DNA of 64,000 nucleotides from Phytoseiulus persimilis (GCA_037576195.1 CM075102.1:44450745-44514744), one strand, 5' to 3'. Counted from the stretch's first letter, positions 1 to 16,362 are shown. Numbers and translations: made by a program. The notes: a model not told the origin generated them from the sequence alone.

Positions 1-2428
<2,428 letters not shown>

Positions 2429-2465
2429 TTTCCCAGATGCTACTGCTTTTCTCAAGCATAGGTTT

Positions 2466-2471
2466 AATAAA
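2466..2471 (+). terminator. Poly(A) signal of ZNF330
   Basis: AATAAA lies 38 bases downstream of the ZNF330 stop codon, a plausible short 3' untranslated region. Confidence 0.6.
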
Positions 2472-3704
2472 CTGAGGACTCCGTTTCTTCGATCCCTCAA
2501 TGACTCCTCATGGATAGGCACTTGCTGATCGAAAATTATTAATCGATCAACTGAACGATTCCCGGGCAGGAGTTCCCTCGAGAAATCCTCAAGATGACCG
2601 TCTGACCACAGACTCTGTGGATTGAGGTCAAGGTACCAAGGACCTGCGAGCTTGAAATCACCCTGAAGTCTGAAAGATAAGGGACAACTTTTTTGACTGG
2701 AAATATCACTGGAATTATTGCGTGTGCACGAATGTGAATACCGATAATTTCGCACTATGTGGCAACGTTCCGTCTATTGCGGAAAAATGCCGAATTTCGA
2801 AAATTTCTCCGATGACTGTGAGTTCTGGGTAAATTCATAGCTGAAGATCAGTCTTTTATCTCCCACATTTCAGGGGTCTCTGGATTATAAAGCCCCAGAG
2901 ACCCGACGGGAACAGAGTCCAATTCTGGTTGATGAGGTCCGCTCCTCAACAAAACGTTGGCTGACGATACCCAAGGGAGAAAGAGAACTGTATAACTCTT
3001 TTCTCACACTGATGTGGGCATCCAAGTTTCTGAACAGAATAGCAGTCAACCCTCCATATCCTCCTCACGATGCTCATATAATTATACGGTTCACTTTTTT
3101 GAGTTCTTGATATGTGTTTTCGATCAATCTGGTATCATAGCGCTATCACCATCCAACGGTTTGACGTGCTTTGAGTGAGAGAGTCGAACGACGAAACTGG
3201 TCATCATAACGCCGGTTTAGCTGAGTACTTTCTTCTTCCCGCTGGATGAGATTCCCGTTAAAAAACCGAGCTCAGGGCAGCCACCAGTTGGGTCCGGTCA
3301 GGGAGCGCGATTCTGTCGGCAGCTCTCAGCGGCGAGAGGGTTGTGGCTTCAAATTCTTGGAGTAGTGGGTAAAAGACGGTAGCCGAGTATCTATTTATTT
3401 CAATACCCAGCCACATCGGCCCTCCATATCACAGAACAGATGATGATTATAACTATTGAGGTCTTGAGGAGCGCGAGCATTCGAAGTGCTATGGGAGAAG
3501 TTTTGAACAACAACTAGCCAAGCACAACCCGCCGGCGAGCCGGCCTGCCGCTGATTCAGGGTAAACGAACTCCTCTCCCGGAGCGAGCAGGGGAAGCTGA
3601 GCTCTCGCACCAGAGCAGAGCGTAGAGCCCATTGCTTGCTTACACGGTGCTTAACCAGAGCTGAAAATTCATAGTCGACAGAGCTACCCGTCCTCTCGAC
3701 CATC
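2472..3704. other. Intergenic, ZNF330 to tetraspanin
   Basis: About 1.2 kb with no recognisable gene. It should contain the tetraspanin promoter and 5' untranslated region; I see no clear TATA box. Confidence 0.5.
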
Positions 3705-6700
3705 ATGGCGCTCTCAGGATGCTACAGATGTCTCAAGTGTTTAATGGTTGTGTTCAACATCATCTACTGGGCCCTTGGTCTGGGTGTCATTGTCGTGGCC
3801 ATAGTTCTCCTGAGCCACGGGGACAAATATCTCATCAATCAAGGTAAGCTTCGCAGCGTCATCTTTTTCGGCAAGATTCACCCTCAGCGCATTCGAAACA
3901 CTTGACCGTGCTGGAGAGAATCGTCCATCACAACATTGCAACCTGCGGGCTTTGTTTTTTGACACTCCGCGACCAACATTATTGGAGGCAGTTTTTCGCG
4001 CGGTGAGCAATATCAGCGCTCCAGACTTTGCTGTTGTTAGATTTTATCGCCATTTCTCGCCCTGAAGATACCAGATCTTGTCAATGCGGCGCGAGTTGAG
4101 GTTCTTGGCGGAACAAGTTCTGTCTGGGTCTCGTCTGGAGCGTGACATGGAATGGCTACAGGCGCAAACAGAAACAAGACGGAAACTTAATACTCACCAA
4201 ACCGTGAGGTGGCAGGTGGCCCGCGCTGGAAACTCAATAGTGGAGTTTGCCGACGTATTCCTTGGAATATTGGGAATCTTCGGACGATCGAGAATTTCTG
4301 CTGGAAACAAAGTTACGATGATAGTTCACGGATCCGGAAGGATTTGATCATTCGTCGTGAATTCGTTCCAGTTTCGAATAGCCCGAGACTCCTCCCAATA
4401 CATCCAAGATGGGCCTAGAGATTCTTAGCAAGGTCGAACATGTTTCGAAGATTGTTATTGCCCAACATCGGTCTCTAACTATCTGCAGAGGGGATATTCC
4501 CAAAATTTAGATTCGGTTCTCTTGCGAAGACTGCATGTAACATCAATGTGCGGACTGGACGCCTCACGCTGACATTTTCTGTCTGAATTCACGGTCCTTC
4601 GAATCTGTGGCAATAGTTTCCTCGGTGCCAAGGGTCTCAAATGTCGAGCGGGAACGGAGACTCAGCTGTTATTCTCCAGCGCTCACGAACCGATCCGGGG
4701 TTATCTCCTTTTTAATTGGCAACGTTTAGCCCACGATTTCTCACACTGAAAGAGTGGTATTTCTCATCGAATAACATGGAAGGGAACTGCCCGACACGAT
4801 ACGAGCTTTTGGTCCGCGTCCGTCGAATGGTTACGGGGCGATTCGAAACGCTGCGACCTACTGCTATCAAAGGTAAAAAAAAAGGAGGAGAAGCCGATGT
4901 CTTTTCGTTCTCAAACGAGACAACCAACCGGTTCTCTGTATCGCTTGTTTGCCCTTGCTGGCAACGACTGGCACTAGAATTGGTGCTGGTGGTGTTGGTC
5001 TCGATGATGTTAGTAATCCCGATCCACTCTGGGGTCAAAGTACCCAGGGAGGGCGGCTGGACGCCCGGACGGATGGCGACGAAGAAGTCGGCCGCCGCTA
5101 CGACGCCATTCCTGTTTTCTGTTCCTGTTCTGACTACGGCGTCGTCGGCCGATACGTCTGAGCCGCGAGCCCGTACAAACTTTCAGCTCTCACCAAAACC
5201 TGCGGCAGAAAACAGCTCATGCTCTGGTCGCCTGTGTGTTCGTCTTATCGCGCCCGGTTCGAGTCACTCTCTGACACGGAGACGGTCGGGCAGAGGAACA
5301 GGCGGGCGGGCGGGCATTCTGGCAGGCTGACGCGCATTGGTAATTCACCATGGTTCCCTCACTTAATTGTGCTTAATTTATTTCAATCTACGACGTATCG
5401 TCCAGCTGTATGAAGATGCAACGGAGAGTTTCTTGAGCATGGATGTCGTGTCATGTTGAGTCGCGTTCGAATCGGCAGCCACATTTCATCCCCCTGTTCC
5501 GCTTCCACAACACCCGCCCGCTTTGTTGAGCAGACTCGAGCAGAGCAGGAACAACGGGCCGTTCAGGCCAAGCTCGGCATCGACTCCGAACAACCAGAAT
5601 CAAATTTCCCCCATGCGCTCCCTCGTCGGAACACAAGATTGGATCTAACTATCCGTCGTCGTTTCATCTGTGCCTTTCATTCGGCTTGAAACCGTTGTAG
5701 TGGCTCTGGTCATTTTCAGAGCATTCGAAAAGGTTCAGGATGAGGAAAGGGCCTGCGTGCATGCACAAAGCGTCCATCTAGTCCATAAATTGTTGAAGTT
5801 GAATGGGTGGATGCTATCCACGTAACTGCCACTCCCTGGCAGCCTCTCTGCCGCCTCGCGGCCTGAACACTGCTTGAGTTGTTGGTTTTCATCCGTTGCT
5901 AGGAAGCTCCCAACACAGAACAATCCCGGCCGGACACTCTACTCGGATGCACCGCCAACATACCTCTGAATGGCCAGAGGAATGAATGGACGCTAAATTG
6001 ACGTCGAATCTACGAAGTCGTTAGTTCTGCTCAAGAGACTCTCGAACCTAGAGGACACATATTCGGTCAACTTCGCGCTGAGAACAGAATATTCGGACTT
6101 CACTTTCCCAGTAGGAAGCGACCCGACTTGGACCGCGCGATTGGTTCCCAAACAGCACTTCCCGCCCCGCCTCCTTGAAAATAGTTCGGCTGACTCATCG
6201 GCTGGATTGTGGGAGTCGCGTACTGAGATCTACTCTGAACTCTTGAAATCGCTCCGCATCGATACGAACGTTAATGTCCATACCTGGGGTTCGATATCGA
6301 TCTGATGAAAATCTACGGCTGCCGTTCATTCATTTGCTCGCATTCGACTTATTTGAAACTCCCTCTCGACGTGATCCTCGTCCGGCAGCACAGACCGAGC
6401 GATTCCGAATTCGTCGAACCGACTGTTGGCTCAGTGTGGTCAAATCCAACTGTTAATTCTGTCAACGAGCGGAGTAGGCTGTTGATTTTGTGAGCAACCG
6501 CTGTCGTCATGCTCGTCGATTGCTAACTTTGGCGGATGCTCAGGCACAGTCAAGAATATTTCGTCGGCCCACCACTGAGCCGTGATGCAGAAAGACTTAT
6601 TTGAGCTTGGTCAGACTCACTCGGATGAGCGCGAGCGACTGTCGTCGTGCGTGGTCTTTGTCGCCACGTGTTTTTCTCGCAATAAAGATCGCTCGCTCGC

Positions 6701-9700
6701 GAAGTGATGCACTTAGGAATGGCGACCTATTGCGACCAACTATAATGATCATTCGCTTCTCAGGCATGAATATTGCTTGCTGATCCCGCGATGGTTTATC
6801 AGTACGATATTCCCTGAAAAGAATAAGGGGGGGGGGGGTTCTCAGGTACTCTGACGCAGCAGACGGGGAACTTGGGGAGATCATCAAGCACAGAGATACT
6901 TTCATCAAAATGGTAATAAGCTTTGCTCATCCTCCGATTTTCCGACTCGCGTAGATGAAGCCCGAGCCCATAACGGGCTACTAGCCGCGCTAAGAGCGAA
7001 GAGTTACGAACGAAATCATCGGAACGGAACAAACGCCGGTTTTCCGACAGCAAGCCTCATCAAAGCCACATCAGTCTGCGTGAAGTACTTCGCCTTCATC
7101 AAGGGCCGCGTGGACTCACCGATAGACACGTCGTCTGAACCAATACCATTGGCTGCTAGTCGCGGAAGTCCAATAGACGTCCTATTGACGCTGCTCACTT
7201 CGCTGTTTCTCTCTGATTCCACACTTCATCCGACCGAAAGCTTTCCACAGAAAACGGGACCCGTTCGGCAAGTGGCGAAACAGTCGTTCGACTGACGTTC
7301 GTTCGGAGCTCGAAGATTCGGTGAATCGGGTCTTTTTGTGGCTCTATGGACGGAGCTCCAATGATTCTCTCGTTCCGAAGCTCAGAAGGCTGAGTGGACG
7401 AAATACTGACAATGAATGCTCCTGTCTCGGCGTTCGTCTGGGCGTTTCGATCCTGATTCCATCGTGCGAAACTCCTTCTCGAGTCGAGTATCGAGCAGGC
7501 ATCTTTTCTAATCCCGATCTTTTGAGTACATGCGAGAACGTCATTTACCGCGACGTCAAAGCCTTTCATCGAGAACTCCCGGAGGAAACGGTCAGCGAGA
7601 CGGCGAGTCGAATGTCCGTTCGCGACAAAAGGGAATTATCCAGCGAGTCGAGCTTCCAGTTCATCGGAGCTGGCTCTAGCAAAAATTTCTCGGCCAGAAC
7701 GGAACAGTCTCTGTTTCGAATGACGCTGAGTTTCAATCGCCGTTGTTGTTCTTCGACTGTTGGCTGAGAGAATTCTGAGCAGCTCCAGAACATCTCGCCT
7801 GACTCGGTCGACGCGGTTCCAGGGCCAGTCAAAACGAGGCGACCGAGCCTTCCTTGGACAGAATACGTTTTTTTTGCTGTTGTTCCCGCCGTCGCCGCCT
7901 GTGGCGTCACAATCACTGAGCAAAGATAAGCGTCGCCAGAAACGTGAGAGAGGAAGAGAAGAAGACAACGAACACGATGACAAAGTCAAAGCATCATGGG
8001 TGTGGTGACATTTGGAGTTATGTCACCGGACGGAAGGCGAACACGAACCGAATATGAAGTTCAGTTCCACACCGATTCACCTGATGAATTTGTCAGCAGA
8101 GCCGGAACGACGCCAGCGGAGTGTTGGGACCATTCGGAGCTAAGTTCGGCCAGTCCGAGCACGTTCGCTGACGGAGCTGCGGTCTTCAGGTGGAGCTTCG
8201 TCTTTGAGGTGGAATATTGCTCACTTTGAAGAATTGCACGGAAGCACTCATTCCGTCACCCGCGCTATGCGGTCCCCGAAATCGTTTTCAAGAAGAACAT
8301 CGAGAGCATCCTTCACTAAATGAGTCAGAGGCTCATGGAGGAATGCACGTACCGGGATACCGATGGAATGTCTCAGACGCGGACGCCTATCTTTCTAACA
8401 GTAGACGACTCCCTTGAAACGCTCTTATGCTAGCGGATAGTTGATTGTTAGCCGTTTGTTTACTTGAACCTTTCGGAACGGTTTTCATCGCCGACTGTTG
8501 GGGCTGCTTAGAAATGCACGTTATCTACGTGACCCGACTTCTCGCATTGATTTAACGGCTGTTGTTCTCTATATCGGTCTTGGAAATTCACAGCTTAACC
8601 CCGTTCGGTTAGACGTCGTGATAGTCTGGTGAACTGTTCGATTCTCTGTTAGTCCGCGGCTCCTCTGATCAAGCAAGGGACTCTTAGAGCAAATAAACGG
8701 AAGATGTCGGCTTCGCTGCATTCCTTCCAACGTTCAGATTCGTTCTCCGGTCTTGTTCATATCCATGGGATCATCGAAAATGGCGCAAAACCCCCCTGCA
8801 AACAACATCCATCATCCTGAATGTCGGGAATTCCCGCTGTCGGGCTCCGATGTGGGATCGGACCAGGAGGAGAAATTCAAAGTTCGGGACGGATGATAAA
8901 TTCGGGAAGAGCACAGTTCAACCGAGCCTTGGTCCGAACTGTGCATCAGGCGATTCCGAACGATTGCCGTTGGCTCGGTAGTGGTTATCCGTTGACGTCG
9001 TTTCTGTGGCGACCGCGTAATAGCGCGTCATTCCAACAGAAAACTCGCGCAGAGCTTTCACAACGCCTAACGGACGCTTGTGAACGCCGCTCTCATGACA
9101 GTGCGTTCTACCAGGATTCCTGCACCGCCCAGACTTCGTCGGTTTCAAAAATAAACTCAGCTGAGCTCGGTTTAGGTTAGCTCCTACGCGCAGCTCGATC
9201 AGGCTTCCACAGCGAGTTCGCGTGGAACCGCAACAGGCAAACGGGTCGGCTGGACTCTGCCATGGAATCGGTCGTTCGATGTCGCCGCCACCGCCAAACG
9301 TTCTCACCGCCTTTCGGAGCAGACCGCTAGGCCGGGTGTGCGCATCACCTGCCGTTCTGATGAATAATTTCAGTGTTGATGCTGACTAAGCAAATATCCC
9401 TAGCGACAATGGTTTCCCATGTCGGAGGAGTGCGCAGTTCCATGATTCACGGAAAAATCGAGAGGACGTGGCCTGCGTTGAGGTATGGATCGGCGCTACA
9501 AAATTGATGGTTTCGAGAATGCCCGACTCCATCGGAAGATCCGACCTTGCTACAGGTCAGTGCGGCCGTTCTTGTAGAGAACGGGAAGCATCCAATCCAG
9601 GCAGGGGCGCGGGAGAACTATTATCTTCGGAGAATTGAGACATTCGTCGCGATAAGTCGTTTTTCTGCGACGAAAATAGTCACGCCTGTTTCTCCAGAGC

Positions 9701-12700
9701 AGTCCTTGTGTTTATTTGCTCACGGCGGACGAACGGATCTCTCAGGAATCCAGACCCCGGAGGCCCATCGAGAACACTGTGACGCTGTGCATACAAACGA
9801 TATTTTCTCGCCGTCAGCTCCGAGCAGAAACGAGCACAGGCTCTGGATCGAGCGCGGATCCAACGATGAGATAATTCAGAGCGTGGAGTGGGAAAGATGA
9901 GTATCGATGGGAGTTGAATCCTGGAATGATCAACTTGAGGAGAGCCGCTAGAGTGTCCGAGAGTCGAATTTTTCGACTGGCTTCCCCGCTCTAACTACTC
10001 TCTCGGAGGCATGTAGCGCCTCGCTGGCTGAGGGGAACAGAGGTTGAACAACCTCACACGATTCAATCCGAGCGACGGCAGAAAGCCAAGCTGGAGAACC
10101 ACGTGGCTCTGGGGAGGCTCGGGAAAGGAAGACGAAACTCGAACAGTCACGGGCATGACTCTGTCAGTGTTCCAGCGACACATACAGCCGCTTTTCGAGC
10201 AGCGGGTACCGCTTCAGAATGGTGAACTCGCGGAAGGGAAGATTTGTCGCGCGATAAAAATTCTGAACAACATCTACGACATTTTCTCTTCTCGCTGCTC
10301 GTTCTCTTGCTCTTTATACTCGTTCCTTCCTTGTTCGTCTTCACGAGCAGACGTTGCTCGCTGCCATGGACTCAAAATCAGCGTCAGATCGATGACTTGT
10401 TCTGTGAACAGTTGCCTCGGAACACATCAACAATCGGCTCGAGAAGAACGAGTTCTAGCGAGCCTCCATTGGGCGGAGTCTTCGGGAAAACGGGACGATG
10501 AATCGAATAAGTGGAAGCATGAAGCGTGCTGTTCCAGAGGAGCACTTCGCGCAACGTCTGTTGAAATGCCGCTCGCTGGGTGCAGCCGCGAGAGACTGTG
10601 CTCGTCCTCGCAGAGCTCAGCTTGGGCACTGGTCGGGTTGCCGTATGTTCGGGGTACGCGGGAAAACCGAGGACTTTCGTGGTCCCAGTTTCGAGTTTTT
10701 TCTTCATCGTCTTCGAGCAATTAATAGGACGGAAGCCGCCCACGATAAAGCGGTTCCCTCGCGGCTAAGCTACGTGCATTTTCCCATGTATGCACAAGCC
10801 AGCCTCGGAGTATCTTCTGTTGCGCAGCAAAAAATAGACGAGAGCCATTTCGTGGGATCATCGTTCGCATGGTCTTAGGTCGTCGGCTTTGGTGTCCCGA
10901 GAGACGGCAGCGCGAGATGATGAGCCCACGAACCACGTGTAACATGTGTTTCTCGTAATGGCACTCTTTTTACGCTTATGTGGCTTCCTCTCATGGCGCT
11001 GAGCAAGCGCCCTTTGTTCGTGCGTTCCGCTCGTTGTTGGTCGAAACTCGGCAACCCTTTCCCCTGCTTCTTGAAGTACTTGTAACTCATCGCCTCCGTA
11101 TCTGCGTGACCGGCACAATTATCGCGCAGCGATCTTATTTGTGCGGGTGTCATCAGAGACCGTTGTCCTGCGTTAATTATTCACCAATAAGGAGTCTTCG
11201 TCAGAAACAATGTACGACTCCATCCGCCACAGACCGCGGCCCTCACAACAACAACGGGGCAACGACGTCGACCGGCACAACGGAGTACGCTCCGATAGCG
11301 ACCGCGGAGACGACGACGATAACAACAGCTTCTGTATGTCATCATCATTGTCTGGTGAGCTCGGCGTGAATGCACGCATGTGTACCCGCGTGCATAGCAT
11401 GGCGAGCGGGTCAGGCAGCCGGACGACTTGCAGTACGGCTCGGCAGCGAGCGCCGTGTCGTCGTTCGTTCCACACCCAAATAGAATAGGGTGGAGCTCTA
11501 ATTCGGAGCGGTGGTTGTTGCTAGTCGTGCCTTAGTTAGAAAGCCTGTTGCTTGAAGTCATCCTCCGGATCATGGCAGCGCACGTCACAGGAGGAGCTGC
11601 CGTTTACTCGAAGCGGTTAGTGGTGGCTGTTTCAGATCCGTGAGGATGATATCGGTGACATTTGAACATGGTCACGCACTTGGCAGTTCCGTTCTCTGAG
11701 GAAATTCTCTCAGAAATCCCTTTACGTCGGATATTGACCCGCGTATCATATCCGTTTCGAAATTCTCGGTAGTTTCTTTTAAAATCGCGTGTCAGGTCGA
11801 CAAGAGTCCAGGTTCCCGGCGACTAGGTCTTCGAACTCCCCGGATCCATTCGATTCGTCGAGGTCGTCATTCGAACTCGAAGACTACATCCCGGCAGCAG
11901 TCTCTCGATCAAGCTCGAGTTTTGTTCATACATACTGAGAATTACCAGTGGGTTCAGGGCGCAGATGAGCGTTTGGTCCGCATAGCCCCACGGAAGCGTG
12001 TATTCTGATTATGTGTTTTCTATCTGTTGCAGGGGGAAGTGATGAGGTCGTCCAAGAATTCGTGATCGGAGTGTACGCACTGTTCGCAATCGGATCTTTA
12101 CTTGTGATTCTCGGTTTTCTGGGGTGCTGCGGCGCGATACGAGAATCGTCTTGCATGCTCTGCACCTTCTTCGTTTTCATGCTTTGCATCATAGTCATCC
12201 AGGTCGGTGGAGGAGCTCAGGTCTGGAGTCAATCTGAACCCATCAAGGACTCGGTGAGTACTCTTCGCTGATTTGTTCCAACGGGACATCTATTGTCGCC
12301 TTGAGGGAAATTCCGCGCCTTAATTCGATCACTGGCCGATAACTGGTCTGGAAAGATGAGCTCCGAACCGATGAGTCTCCTTGAACAAAGTCGCCATGAC
12401 AACACGTATTTCCGTTGCAGATCAAAAAACAACTCTCATACATCATTCAAGACAAATATTCGCCGACGGAAACGGAAAGTTTCTTCAACGTCCGTGTCGA
12501 CGAATTCCAGAGGAACTTCCGTTGCTGCGGTATAATCGATCCCGATGACTGGGCCAAGTCGAAGTACAACGGATTCACAGGTAGAACGCAACAGCCCGGC
12601 GATACCCTGATCCCAATCGTTATAGAGAGTATACTCCGGTAACATTCAGACACACTACACACTCGCAAAACCATCTTGAACCACTTCGTGTGCTAATAGC

Positions 12701-13024
12701 TCTATTCACTCCCAAGGTCCTCGAACTGGTCTGAACAATCTCCTCGGAGTCGTCGCCCAGAGCCTTGGCGCCTATAGGGTCCCAGCCTCATGCTGTGTTA
12801 GTGATAACCCGGCCGCGTGCGAAGCCGCCCGCAGCATTGAAGCCATAGGATCTGTCACAAACGGGATATACAGACAAGGCTGTCTCTCAGCTGCCTGGAA
12901 CGGACTTCGGTTCTACGCCACCTACGCAGGTGGACTGATAGCGGTGGCGGTCGCCTTCGAAATAATTGGTCTAGTTCTCGCGCTTCTCCTTTGCTTCGCT
13001 GCCAGGAGGGATTTCAAGGACTAG
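3705..13024 (+). CDS. Tetraspanin, four exons (3705-3843, 12033-12253, 12421-12580, 12717-13024)
   Basis: Joining the four exons at GT-AG borders gives 828 nt, a 275-residue protein with all family hallmarks. Phases agree at each junction: Gly47 is split, then a phase-0 junction, then Gly174 is split. There are four hydrophobic segments: TM1 ~13-36, TM2 ~56-80 (holding CCG at 78-80), TM3 ~88-105 and TM4 ~241-267. The large extracellular loop (~108-240) carries the diagnostic CCG at 155-157, a PASCC motif (C199, C200), C208 and C229, so six cysteines for three disulfides. N-terminal C6, C9 and C12 are probable palmitoylation sites. Tetraspanins organise membrane microdomains with integrins and other partners at the plasma membrane or endosomes. 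Introns 2 and 3 are 167 and 136 bp, while intron 1 is 8,189 bp. The ATG at 3705 fits the usual short cytoplasmic N-terminus. The subfamily is not assigned. Confidence 0.93.
3844..12032 (+). other. Long first intron of the tetraspanin gene
   Basis: It starts with GTAAGC after base 3843 and ends TCTGTTGCAG at 12032. Long open frames inside (for example 4716-5330 and 10044-10724) begin with non-ATG codons or match no family, so I treat them as chance. No transposon is recognised. A poly-G run lies at 6827-6838. First introns of this size often hold enhancers, but nothing specific is identified. Confidence 0.8.
6827..6838 (+). repeat. Poly-G tract (12 G)
   Basis: A mononucleotide run of 12 guanines inside tetraspanin intron 1; probably length-variable. 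Confidence 0.8.
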
Positions 13025-15493
13025 GTGGTACCGCGTAGGAGTTCAGGAGCTGAGCCTCCCTGAGCCGTGTGTAACACTGTGTAGCCAAAACATGATCCAC
13101 TGACCGACTGGTTTTCCGTTGGTGATCCATCGATCGATCGATTGCTTTGTCGACGTGAATGAGTGTTCAGCGCGCCGCTGGTCGGCGCTCAAAAATCAAA
13201 TTCTCGCATTTGTCAACCGGAACCACTGGACGACTACGATTGGAATGAATCGGCTGATGAAAATGATTACTTAAACGACAAATGCATTGCGAAGCGCACG
13301 GTTTGCCCTTCGATCGTGATCATATTTTGGCTCCGGAAGGGGGTGGGAAACCTGGCGTCGAGAGGTTTCTCGATTCCCTAGTGCTCGAGATTAGCCCTCC
13401 ATGCTTAAAGTATGTCATAACCGTCCGCGAGGTGTGCCTAAGGTTGCTTAAGACTCATCTTCCGATTACTGTACATAAAAATATAACTTATAGCTGTAGT
13501 CGGGCGCCAGCGGAAGGTATTTCGTTGTGAGAATGTCGTTCTGAATGAGTGAACGAATCCCTTCTGAGTGGTGAGGGCCCAGCCACAAGCTTCGGAGCCT
13601 TCTCATCGGAATAGTCGTCTCACGTCAACGAAGATCTTTCTGAGAGTCTACATAGCTTACATTATGCTCAGGTCGAAAGATGCAGCTAGCAGCGATTCAG
13701 TTGAAGCGCTTTTGGAATTTCCTTCATTGCTATCTCATTTCAAGTCGAAAGCTTCTCGTTCGCGCTCGGAACGCTGCTTGATTTTGCTCTGGGAACCCAA
13801 TGTAGCTTCATGTCATAATCATCTAGCGATACCTAGCCAAGGTACCATCACAAATTGGTGCCTATAGACTCCTCTATATGCTGTTACCTATTTATCTGTT
13901 AACGGAAGACGGGGTCCGTCAAAGAGACGCCGTTCACTGCCCCAATCATTAGATGTCAGCGAATGGAAACAAAATGACATTCGAAGAATTTCAAGCCGAA
14001 CAAACATCAGTCAGGAAATGGAGCGATCCGACATGTTTATTCAGAGGAACCTCATCTTTCATCGTCGAAACAAATCGACTCACTCCTCATGCTCATAGCT
14101 GACTATCTGTCTGTTTATCAGCGAATCTCTATGGGACCGATTTAAACCTCGTAACGTCTCGACAATTTTGATCTAGTGAAAACTCTGTATCGGGAAACTG
14201 AATCTTGAAAGGAGCAGCTGGACCTTGCATTTCAATCCAGAAGAATGGAGGAACGGAAATTCCATGCACAGAACCTTAACCAGGTTCAGCCGTTTTTCGT
14301 ATACATCGGAGACTAAGTCGGTAATGAACAAAATACGATCATCGGAAAAAGTAACTTAAATGAATATTGATACTCCATCGAGCCATATGAAAATAAAATA
14401 TCCTACTATGTAAACTCACAGCGACGAAGAACACAAAATAGCTTTTCCATCCCGTCCGACGTACGTGTTACAATGATGATTAGAGCTCGCAAGTTCAGGC
14501 ATTCATCATTTTATGCCTCCCATCTATCCTTAAGATTCATCAATCTATACATTCATCCAGCCTATCTTCACCCATTGTCACTTTCCTCTTTTCCACACTC
14601 ACAGCTCCTTTAGTGAACAACAGGGTCTACCCTTCATGAGTTACTCAACAAAAAAAATCCGATGGATGATGATTAATGAATAATGCCCAAACTCCCGAAC
14701 TCTGATCATGCATATCCGCTTCCTCGATATTTCCCTAGACCCGGAGGATGTTTCAGAGGAAGGGACTGCAGTTCAGTGATTCAAACACTGGAACAGGGGT
14801 ATTCTACAGTGTCGGACCACGAACCAAACTAGATTTTCGAAACACCGATAGAGTTTCGAGTCTCCTCAATTGCGCCATCAGAGAGTCTCGTGAGGTATGT
14901 CTTCCGCAGAGTGGAATGATACGGCAGGTCTTGCTTCTGTATGTTCCCAAGGATTTTCTGAACGACGTATTCTGAAGATTGTACAAAGGGATGTTGGACT
15001 CTACAAGCAAGCATCCGACACAAGTACATGTGAAACTCATTCTCTCTGTTCGCAGCGTAGAAGAAGCTTGGGAAAAGTGAGTTTTCAGGGCAAACCTCCT
15101 GAGAGACACACTTTGGGCGTTTATGGCACTGAAGATCCAGAATGGGCAAAGCCATCATAAAATCGTCAAAAGAAGGTCAAACCCACCCGGTGGCCCGAAC
15201 AGTTGGACCCCATTCGGCGGTTCATCACCGGGGTTTCCGCATATTTCGGGCTGGAGACGTTGCATTTTCAGACTGTACGGAGTTTCTCTGTTCGATCTTC
15301 GGATCAATCAAAGGCACAGGTACATAGGACTTCTCTTCGACCTAGGCTGGGATGAAAGCAAACTTTCTGGGGTGGGATGGACAGACGGCTAACCAGCCGA
15401 ATAGGGAGAAAGGCTTACCAGGCCTCGTTCGAAAAATCATTGCTTCCAGGCCGTGGACAACCTGTTTTCATCCGCAGGGCACGACGGAAGGGT
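13025..15493. other. Intergenic, downstream of tetraspanin
   Basis: About 2.5 kb, becoming AT-richer towards 13.9-14.7 kb. It includes the tetraspanin 3' untranslated region, but I see no convincing AATAAA within 400 bases of the stop. No gene or transposon is recognised. Confidence 0.5.
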
Positions 15494-15501
15494 GCCTATG
15501 C
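15494..15501 (+). repeat. Left target-site duplication of the foldback element
   Basis: GCCTATGC directly abuts the left arm and recurs identically at 16363-16370. Confidence 0.75.
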
Positions 15502-15512
15502 GGTTACAGCCC

Positions 15513-15596
15513 GTTTCCCCAAAACCGATTCCTCGAACCCGTTTCCCCGAACCCGTTTCCCCAAAACCGTTTCCCCGAAACCGTTTCCCCGACTAG
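15513..15596 (+). repeat. 14-bp minisatellite, left arm
   Basis: Six consecutive 14-base units of the form GTTTCCCCRAAMCC, starting at 15513, 15527, 15541, 15555, 15569 and 15583; the last is degenerate. Confidence 0.9.
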
Positions 15597-16267
15597 AAAC
15601 CCACTCCTGATTCTGAGACCCTCCGAGTCCATGAGGCTTCTATGTGGACCGCGGAGTCGAGACCAATTACACTGATAAATTGGGAAGAAGAATTTGAAGT
15701 CGGCCGACCATAAACACTAACCCTCGGCTTCAGGAATGATGGTGCTGGAGCTTGGCGAGTTACATTTGGCGGTGAAGGGTTTATTATGATTCCGCACGAC
15801 TTTGCTCGCCGATATGCTCGTTATATTATCACAAAAGGGTTAAGGTATTCATATCAGGTCTCGACAAGTGACCCGAGGTCATACACGAGTTTTCACGGAC
15901 GCCACATCTTGAAGGTATTGTGAAAGCGAAACTTGATTGGTCTCCTATTCCTCCGCGAAGTTCATGAGTTTCTGATTGATTCTCCATCATCGAAAATTCA
16001 AGGTGGTCCTCCGAAATGCGGCCCGCGGGGCGCACCAAGGTGCCCGGCCCTGATGTAAGTTATTGTGATATTGAGCAAATCTGAAATTATTCATCCCGGA
16101 TTGGGGGCTCGCGGGACACGCGACTGTATTCCTCTATGCAAATCCATTACATTGCGCAGGGGAGTCCCTCAACATGACTCGCTCCCCTTGGAGCCCGCTC
16201 ACTCGGACTCCGCGGTCCACATAGAAGCCTCATAGACTCGGAGGGTCTCAGAATCAGGAGAGGGTTT

Positions 16268-16351
16268 CTAGTCGGGGAAACGGCTTCGGGTAAACGGTTT
16301 CGGGGAATCGGTTTCGGGTAAACGGTCTCGGGGAAACGGTATCGGGGAAAC
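16268..16351 (-). repeat. 14-bp minisatellite, right arm
   Basis: Mirror image of the left-arm array, in the form CGGGGAAACGGTTT on the + strand, with the same unit count. Some units carry CGGGTAAA instead of CGGGGAAA. Confidence 0.9.
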
Positions 16352-16362
16352 GGGAGGACACC

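Larger units (their letters stand above)
15502..16362. mobile_element. Foldback-like non-autonomous DNA transposon with 157-bp inverted arms
   Basis: Two arms, 15502-15658 and 16206-16362, are reverse complements of one another over 157 bp without indels. I count 18 mismatches, about 88% identity, and the inner 75 bp are almost perfect. Both ends begin GGT and continue into CCCGTTTCCCC. The element is bounded by an exact 8-bp direct repeat GCCTATGC (15494-15501 and 16363-16370), which looks like a target-site duplication. The outer half of each arm is a 14-bp minisatellite. The 547-bp centre shows no coding sequence. An 8-bp duplication is typical of hAT and P superfamilies; long inverted arms with internal tandem repeats are typical of foldback elements such as FB or Galileo. 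A mobilising transposase is not identified; the terminal GGT differs from the hAT element at 23-27 kb. Confidence 0.8.

Noticed and set aside
10044-10724. A 226-codon frame in tetraspanin intron 1
   Set aside because: Non-ATG start, serine-rich nondescript sequence, an overlapping minus frame of similar size, and no family match.
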